Assembly: GCA_965372355.1 (NCBI GenBank)
Contig: CBDVBZ010000123.1
Span: forward strand, 1 to 10,315
DNA: 10,315 bases
Source: CBDVBZ01 sp965372355
GTDB taxonomy: Bacteria > Krumholzibacteriota > Krumholzibacteriia > WVZY01
Reading direction: 5' to 3'
Below the pieces are notes generated by a model. It worked only from the letters and a program-made list of their open reading frames with translations, was not told the origin of the DNA and searched no databases. Both the position numbers and the translations under genes were made by a program. Numbering within the stretch: the stretch's first letter is position 1; the number at the start of each line of letters is the position of its first letter. Of the stretch, positions 6,638-10,315 are shown in pieces.

Positions 6638-7810
6638 ATGGGCAAAGTCTTTGTTATTAGCGATCACAAAACACCCAAAACACCGTCGGCCGCGCGCAAA
6701 CGACCCGCACCCGGCGACCGGTCACCAAAGCCGAAGAAGAACGGCGGGCCGAATGCGTGGAGGCGCGTGTTTGCGTCGTATCTCATGGGACCCATCTCCG
6801 TTGCCTTCTGGGTGAAGGGGCCGGCCCGCACCGCGTGGGTGATTACCGGTGTGGCATGCATCGCCGTTGCGATCATTCTCTTCACGCGGGGTTCATCGAT
6901 GGCGGCCTCGCTACTCGCCGGAGAGCACGGGGTGCTGTCCTGGATCGTTGCTGTGCCGCTTTTGATTCTGGCATGGGCAACCGCCTGGACACTCGCGATT
7001 GACAGAGCGGGCCGCGGCAAGGCGGTGCCGGTGTCGTGGTACCCGGGTTGGATCCGCGGCGTCTGGGCGGTGTTCTGGTGCGGCATGGTGGTGCCCGGTA
7101 TGGGGCTCCGGGTTGCCGGTCATCGAAGGGCCGCAGCGAGGGCGTTCTGGCTCGTCGGCCCGTTGGCGGCCGCCGGCGTCATCCTGGCAAACTCACGCCT
7201 TCTTTGGGAACGGAGCCGATTGGACGTATCGCCGGGGATCGCCGGACCGGCGCTCGAGACGGTTTTTGTTGTGGCAGCCGTCGTCGTCGTCGTGTCACTG
7301 CTGGCGTGGCTCGTCCAGGCACTCGATGGCTCGCGCCGTGTATCGAACCGCCGCGCCTTTGCCGCATCGAACGCCGTAAGCGTTGTTCTCCTGCTCTCGC
7401 TCGTGCTGGGCGCGTTGACGTTTCGACCGATCGATGTTGCAAGCCACCTCGACGCGGCAAGCACCGCGCTGCGGCGTGATGGATTTCAGCTTATCCCACT
7501 CAAGTTGTCTGAAGCGGCGGCGAGACTCCATCCCGCAGAACCGCGATACGTGGCTCGTGCCGCGGCAATCGCCGAGGCGCTGGGGATGAACGAGTTGGCT
7601 CGCGAGAAGCGGCGGATCCTCGAGCAGCGTATGGAGGTGTACGTGGACATCGTCGAGCGAGAAAGGAACGCTGAAGAGGCAGCTGCAGCGGCGCGCCTTC
7701 GCGCCAGTATCGGGCTCGATGTCGACAACTACCTGCACGAGTTCGATGGCCCGGGATACTGGGGAGATCAGAACACGCGGCCGGAGGAGAAACAAATCCA
7801 GACCCGTTGA
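6638..7810 (+). CDS. Polytopic membrane protein with helical TPR-like tail, function unknown
   Basis: 390 residues from the ATG at 6638, chosen because AAGGAG sits five bases upstream; the frame is open further left but without a site. Residues 1-40 are basic and proline-rich (KTPKTPSAARKRP, KPKKNGG), so cytoplasmic. Six hydrophobic segments follow at about 64-83, 99-121, 141-158, 168-186, 205-226 and 243-262. The third segment ends in VVPGMGLRVAGHRRAAARAF, a P-G-x-G-x-x-x-x-G-H-R-R-x-A motif that recalls the loop of small TM2-like membrane proteins. Residues 270-335 are amphipathic helices (L-x-x-A-x-x-A-L, LKLSEAAARLHPAEPRYVARAAAIAEALG) with the spacing of a tetratricopeptide-like pair, and 320-358 form a charged coiled coil. 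It is divergent from the Fic gene and followed after 141 bp by another gene with its own promoter. I do not recognise the family. Confidence 0.88.
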   Translation: MGKVFVISDHKTPKTPSAARKRPAPGDRSPKPKKNGGPNAWRRVFASYLMGPISVAFWVKGPARTAWVITGVACIAVAIILFTRGSSMAASLLAGEHGVLSWIVAVPLLILAWATAWTLAIDRAGRGKAVPVSWYPGWIRGVWAVFWCGMVVPGMGLRVAGHRRAAARAFWLVGPLAAAGVILANSRLLWERSRLDVSPGIAGPALETVFVVAAVVVVVSLLAWLVQALDGSRRVSNRRAFAASNAVSVVLLLSLVLGALTFRPIDVASHLDAASTALRRDGFQLIPLKLSEAAARLHPAEPRYVARAAAIAEALGMNELAREKRRILEQRMEVYVDIVERERNAEEAAAAARLRASIGLDVDNYLHEFDGPGYWGDQNTRPEEKQIQTR

Positions 7811-7908
7811 GAGATCGGGCCCTGTTGTCGATCCCGACCGCGACCGAACGAGATCACGCCCCCCGTTCTTGCCCCTTTTTTTGTCCGGGCTACCAAGCCC
7901 TCCTTCCA

Positions 7909-7917
7909 TGGTATACT
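7909..7917 (+). promoter_or_regulatory. Extended -10 promoter for the glycine-zipper gene
   Basis: TGGTATACT is a good extended -10 element (TG-N-TATACT) 34 bp before the ATG at 7952, placing transcription start near 7924. No good -35 lies 16-18 bp upstream, as is usual for this promoter class. A run of seven T (7876-7882) lies just before it and could end the upstream transcript, but the stem before it is weak (five base pairs, long loop). Confidence 0.55.
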
Positions 7918-7951
7918 CTCCGGGTCGATTCTGAGATCGGAGGTATCTCTC

Positions 7952-8356
7952 ATGCGGATAGTTGTGTTGCTGGTTGTCGTTCTCGCCTTTTTCGCCGTTG
8001 ATGGTCGCGCAGATGTCGATGTTCTGAGGCTGGGTGACGAGAACCCGGTCCTCACCATTGCAAAGGCGACCTTCTGGGGCGGCGTGGCCGGTCTGCTCGT
8101 CGGCGGTGCCCTCGCGCTGATTGCCGACGACAACCACTGGGATTACATCAAGTGGGGGGTCGCGGGGGGCGTTCTGGGTGGGTGTGCGTTTGGCGTCTAC
8201 CACGTGATGACGCGCCCGTCCGGGGAGTCCTCGCTTCTCGATCTCGATGGCGACAGTCTGGCGCTCAACTTCCCGAGCGTGAACATTGCCTGGACGGGTA
8301 ACAAGGATAGCCGGCACTTGAATACCCGGATGACGGTCTTTTCATACAATTTCTAG
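7952..8356 (+). CDS. Small exported glycine-zipper protein
   Basis: 134 residues; the start has GGAGGT eight bases upstream. Residues 1-20 (MRIVVLLVVVLAFFAVDGRA) are a signal peptide with a GRA cleavage site. Two glycine-rich hydrophobic segments, at about 41-58 (FWGGVAGLLVGGALALIA) and 68-84 (KWGVAGGVLGGCAFGVY), have the GxxxG spacing of glycine-zipper membrane proteins, which pack or oligomerise in a membrane. The C-terminal 45 residues are strand-like (LALNFPSVNIAW, RMTVFSYNF) and end in Phe. It lies 89 bp before the cytochrome lipoprotein gene with no terminator between, so it may share a transcript with the two heme genes. Function unknown. Confidence 0.85.
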   Translation: MRIVVLLVVVLAFFAVDGRADVDVLRLGDENPVLTIAKATFWGGVAGLLVGGALALIADDNHWDYIKWGVAGGVLGGCAFGVYHVMTRPSGESSLLDLDGDSLALNFPSVNIAWTGNKDSRHLNTRMTVFSYNF

Positions 8357-8445
8357 CGCGCAGTTTTTGAGGCGACGGTTGTGGGGGAGCGCATCGAGAC
8401 CTACGAGACGCTGCTTGCGAGATGCGACCGTTGTGGAGGATTTCG

Positions 8446-8853
8446 ATGAGGGTGTCATGGGCGTCGCAAGATCGCATGGTTTCGCGCCAGCGGTGGGTGG
8501 CCCACGGCGTTGTTGCAGCACTCGCCATCGTATTCGCCCTGATTGTTGGATGTGGCTCCGGAGACCGCCCGCTCGAGGCAGTGGATCCGGACGCCGTTCC
8601 CGCAGACCCAACCTGGCATCAGGTGTTTTCCATTATACAACGCGATTGCACCCCGTGTCACAACGACGGCGGAGAAGATCCGAGATACGTGACATGCGAG
8701 GATGTGATCGGTGATCTCGGGGGTCTTTACGCGGAGATTTTCGAGAAGAACACGATGCCGCCCGGAGCCTGGCCGCGCCTGACCAGTGAAAAGAAGCTCG
8801 CCATTCAACGCTGGATCGACAACGGGGCAACGGCACCATGCACCGGACCCTAG
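8446..8853 (+). CDS. Monoheme c-type cytochrome lipoprotein
   Basis: 135 residues. Of three in-frame ATGs (8422, 8446, 8476), 8446 has GGAGGA five bases upstream and is chosen. Residues about 17-36 are a lipoprotein signal with IVGC; Cys36 would be lipidated, followed by Gly-Ser-Gly-Asp, so outer-membrane retention is plausible. Mature protein: WHQVFSIIQRDCTPCHND contains the heme c motif Cys68-x-x-Cys71-His72; Met104 in NTMPPG is the likely distal ligand, and TSEKKLAIQRWIDNGA is the conserved closing helix of this small cytochrome family, which is common in planctomycete and myxobacterial proteins. Cys84 and Cys132 could form a disulfide. It overlaps the next gene, a fused cytochrome-porin, by 16 bp, so the two are probably made together and exchange electrons. 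The apoprotein must pass Sec and be matured by a cytochrome c system not in this window. Confidence 0.92.
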   Translation: MRVSWASQDRMVSRQRWVAHGVVAALAIVFALIVGCGSGDRPLEAVDPDAVPADPTWHQVFSIIQRDCTPCHNDGGEDPRYVTCEDVIGDLGGLYAEIFEKNTMPPGAWPRLTSEKKLAIQRWIDNGATAPCTGP

Positions 8854-10274
8854 GCAGACGGCTGGCACTCAGCGTTGCGATCACCGCGGTCGTGGCTGAA
8901 GTGGGCGTTTGCTTCACCGTTGCGGTGAGCACTCCGATGTACACCGGGCGCTCGGGACGCACCTGCGACAACTGTCATCTCACACCCAACGAATGGGTCA
9001 ACCCACCGCTCGCCGATCGCAAGTGCACGCTCTCCTGTCAGGCCTGTCATGTCGATCCCGCGGGCGGCGGGATGCGAAACGCTTCCGGTCGTTTCTACGG
9101 GCGTTCGACGCTTCCGATGATTGCGACGAGCCCCCGACCGACCGCGGACTGGGATCGCAACTTCCCCGGTGTGGGCCGCCGGGACCGCGCGACGACCTAC
9201 TCGAACGATCTTCCATTGGGGCCCAACACATTCGAGGAGAGTCTCGCGTACAAGGATTCCATCAGCGACCGGTTGGCCTGGGGCACGTCGTACGGTGGGC
9301 CGACGCCGTACAGTTTCTTTCAGGGACGGTACGGCACGATCAATGCGGATCCGGTTTTTCAGATCGGTCTGGATGTCCGTCTTGCCGCGTTGTTCTCTGG
9401 GGGGTTGCTTGCGTTTCCGATGCAGCTCGACGTGCCGATGCGTCTTCACCCGGTTCGTCATCTGACGCTATTCGTGAATACAGGGGTTCGCGGGCGATCA
9501 AGTGGGTATTCGGACACGTTCGATGACAGCCACACGCCCTACTTTCGCGAGGCCTTTGTTCTCGCCAGCGAGTTGCCCTACCAGGCGTATGTAAAGGGGG
9601 GCCGTTTTGTTCCCGCCTACGGTCTTCGGCTCGATGATCACACATCGAGGATCCGCCGCGAGTTCGAGCTCGACGCGGCGCTGCCCGAGTCACGTGTCAC
9701 AGGCGTCGAAGTCGGCGCTGCCCCGAATTATCCATTCCTCAATCTGTCGTGGTTCAAGATGGCCTCTCGTACGCGCACCCCGGATGCATGGAACATCTTT
9801 GATGTCGACGAGGGTTGGGGGACGGCGCTCAACCTCGGGTACCGAAGCGAGGGGTGGGCACTCGGGGGCAGCGCGTTGCTGCGCCGCCGGCCGATCGATG
9901 AGGGTGGTGATACGTCGACCTACGGGGTCTATGGCGTCTTCAACCCGTGGTACTACGCCCGGAATGTTCCCCTGACCTATCAGGCCGAATTCGACTACGG
10001 CTCCTGGCAGCGCTTGAGCGGTATGACGGCGAACCACGCCGTCTTCTATCAGGAACTCAACTGGCTTGCGTTCAACGGACTCAATCTCCTTGCCGCCTAC
10101 GATTGGGCGGATCCCGACCGCGAGGTCAAGGATGACGAGTTCTACCGGATCTCCGGCGGTTTCCAGATCACACCCATTCCGGGTGCGACGATTGACACGC
10201 GTGTTCGCGCCCTGGTTCCAGCGGCAGGCGGGGCCGGCGCCGATCTCTTTATTCAATTCCACGTGTGGCTCTAG
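8838..10274 (+). CDS. Fused diheme cytochrome c and outer-membrane beta-barrel (Cyc2-like architecture)
   Basis: 478 residues. The ATG at 8838 lies inside the end of the lipoprotein gene (16-bp overlap) with only a weak GGGG-type site, which suggests translational coupling. Residues 1-31 form a signal peptide (LALSVAITAVVAEVG core, cut near AVS). Two heme c motifs follow: Cys43-D-N-Cys46-His47 and Cys67-Q-A-Cys70-His71, with an extra Cys63. After the second heme comes HVDPAGGGMRNASGRFYG, a glycine motif I have seen in uncharacterised heme-barrel proteins of other phyla. From about residue 165 to the end the sequence is alternating strands with aromatic girdles, such as FQIGLDVRLAALF, HLTLFVNTGVRG, YQAYVKGGRFVPAYGLRL, FLNLSWFKMA, ALNLGYRSEGWALGGSALL, YQAEFDYGSW, NLLAAYDWAD and the last strand ADLFIQFHVWL, a long barrel of the porin type. 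The Fe(II) oxidase Cyc2 has the same layout and nearly the same length but one heme. Likely role: electron transfer across the outer membrane. Substrate and direction are unknown. Confidence 0.92.
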   Translation: MHRTLGRRLALSVAITAVVAEVGVCFTVAVSTPMYTGRSGRTCDNCHLTPNEWVNPPLADRKCTLSCQACHVDPAGGGMRNASGRFYGRSTLPMIATSPRPTADWDRNFPGVGRRDRATTYSNDLPLGPNTFEESLAYKDSISDRLAWGTSYGGPTPYSFFQGRYGTINADPVFQIGLDVRLAALFSGGLLAFPMQLDVPMRLHPVRHLTLFVNTGVRGRSSGYSDTFDDSHTPYFREAFVLASELPYQAYVKGGRFVPAYGLRLDDHTSRIRREFELDAALPESRVTGVEVGAAPNYPFLNLSWFKMASRTRTPDAWNIFDVDEGWGTALNLGYRSEGWALGGSALLRRRPIDEGGDTSTYGVYGVFNPWYYARNVPLTYQAEFDYGSWQRLSGMTANHAVFYQELNWLAFNGLNLLAAYDWADPDREVKDDEFYRISGGFQITPIPGATIDTRVRALVPAAGGAGADLFIQFHVWL

Positions 10275-10315
10275 CTGTTGCGGTGGGACCAGAGTGATCG
10301 CGGCGAAACGCGGTG

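Noticed and set aside
7876..7882. Run of seven T as a terminator of the membrane-protein gene
   Set aside because: The only stem before it is GAACG/CGTTC with a 14-base loop and is not adjacent to the T-run; too weak to call.
7295..8317. 340-residue minus-strand open frame
   Set aside because: It covers two well-supported plus-strand genes and the promoter between them, with no signal or domain of its own.
8901..8915. Cys25 of the cytochrome-barrel protein as a lipidation site
   Set aside because: The residues before it (VGV) do not fit a lipobox, which needs a small residue directly before the cysteine.

Overview
The window is GC-rich bacterial chromosome with compact genes, clear Shine-Dalgarno sites, many exported proteins and no phage, transposase, rRNA, tRNA or CRISPR signal. 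Two features point to the FCB-type world (Bacteroidota-related candidate phyla such as Krumholzibacteria, Eisenbacteria or Latescibacteria): a large secreted protein ending in a type IX-secretion-like sorting domain with the NNYPNPFNPETTIRY motif, and a second, broken sorting tail nearby. The assignment to a phylum is inference; there is no marker gene in the window.

Region 1 (2-3058, +): the 3' part of a large secreted protein. Nearly identical 61-residue beta-propeller (SBBP-type) repeats run into the window from the left, stop in mid-repeat, and are followed by about 720 residues of unrecognised extracellular sequence and the sorting tail.

Region 2 (3059-4803, -): a small outer-membrane beta-barrel gene with its own intrinsic terminator, then a small jelly-roll-like lipoprotein gene, then a graveyard. 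The graveyard is a 33-codon piece of a second copy of the beta-barrel gene joined out of frame to an orphan sorting-domain tail.

Region 3 (5113-6637): a complete class II Fic enzyme (putative AMP-transferase) with an intact inhibitory helix motif, catalytic motif and C-terminal winged helix, on the minus strand. Its upstream intergenic region holds a perfect 14-bp inverted repeat, a second imperfect copy with almost the same geometry 140 bp away, and one extra half-site: a likely multi-site operator.

Region 4 (6638-8356, +): a six-helix membrane protein with a helical, TPR-like cytoplasmic or periplasmic tail, then a small exported glycine-zipper protein with its own extended -10 promoter.

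Region 5 (8446-10274, +): the most interesting part. A monoheme cytochrome lipoprotein overlaps by 16 bp the start of a 478-residue protein that joins two CXXCH heme motifs to an outer-membrane beta-barrel. This is the same general architecture as the fused cytochrome-porin Cyc2 but with two hemes and a distinct heme-domain motif. Together the two genes look like a minimal electron conduit across the outer membrane. The electron donor, acceptor and direction cannot be read from the sequence.
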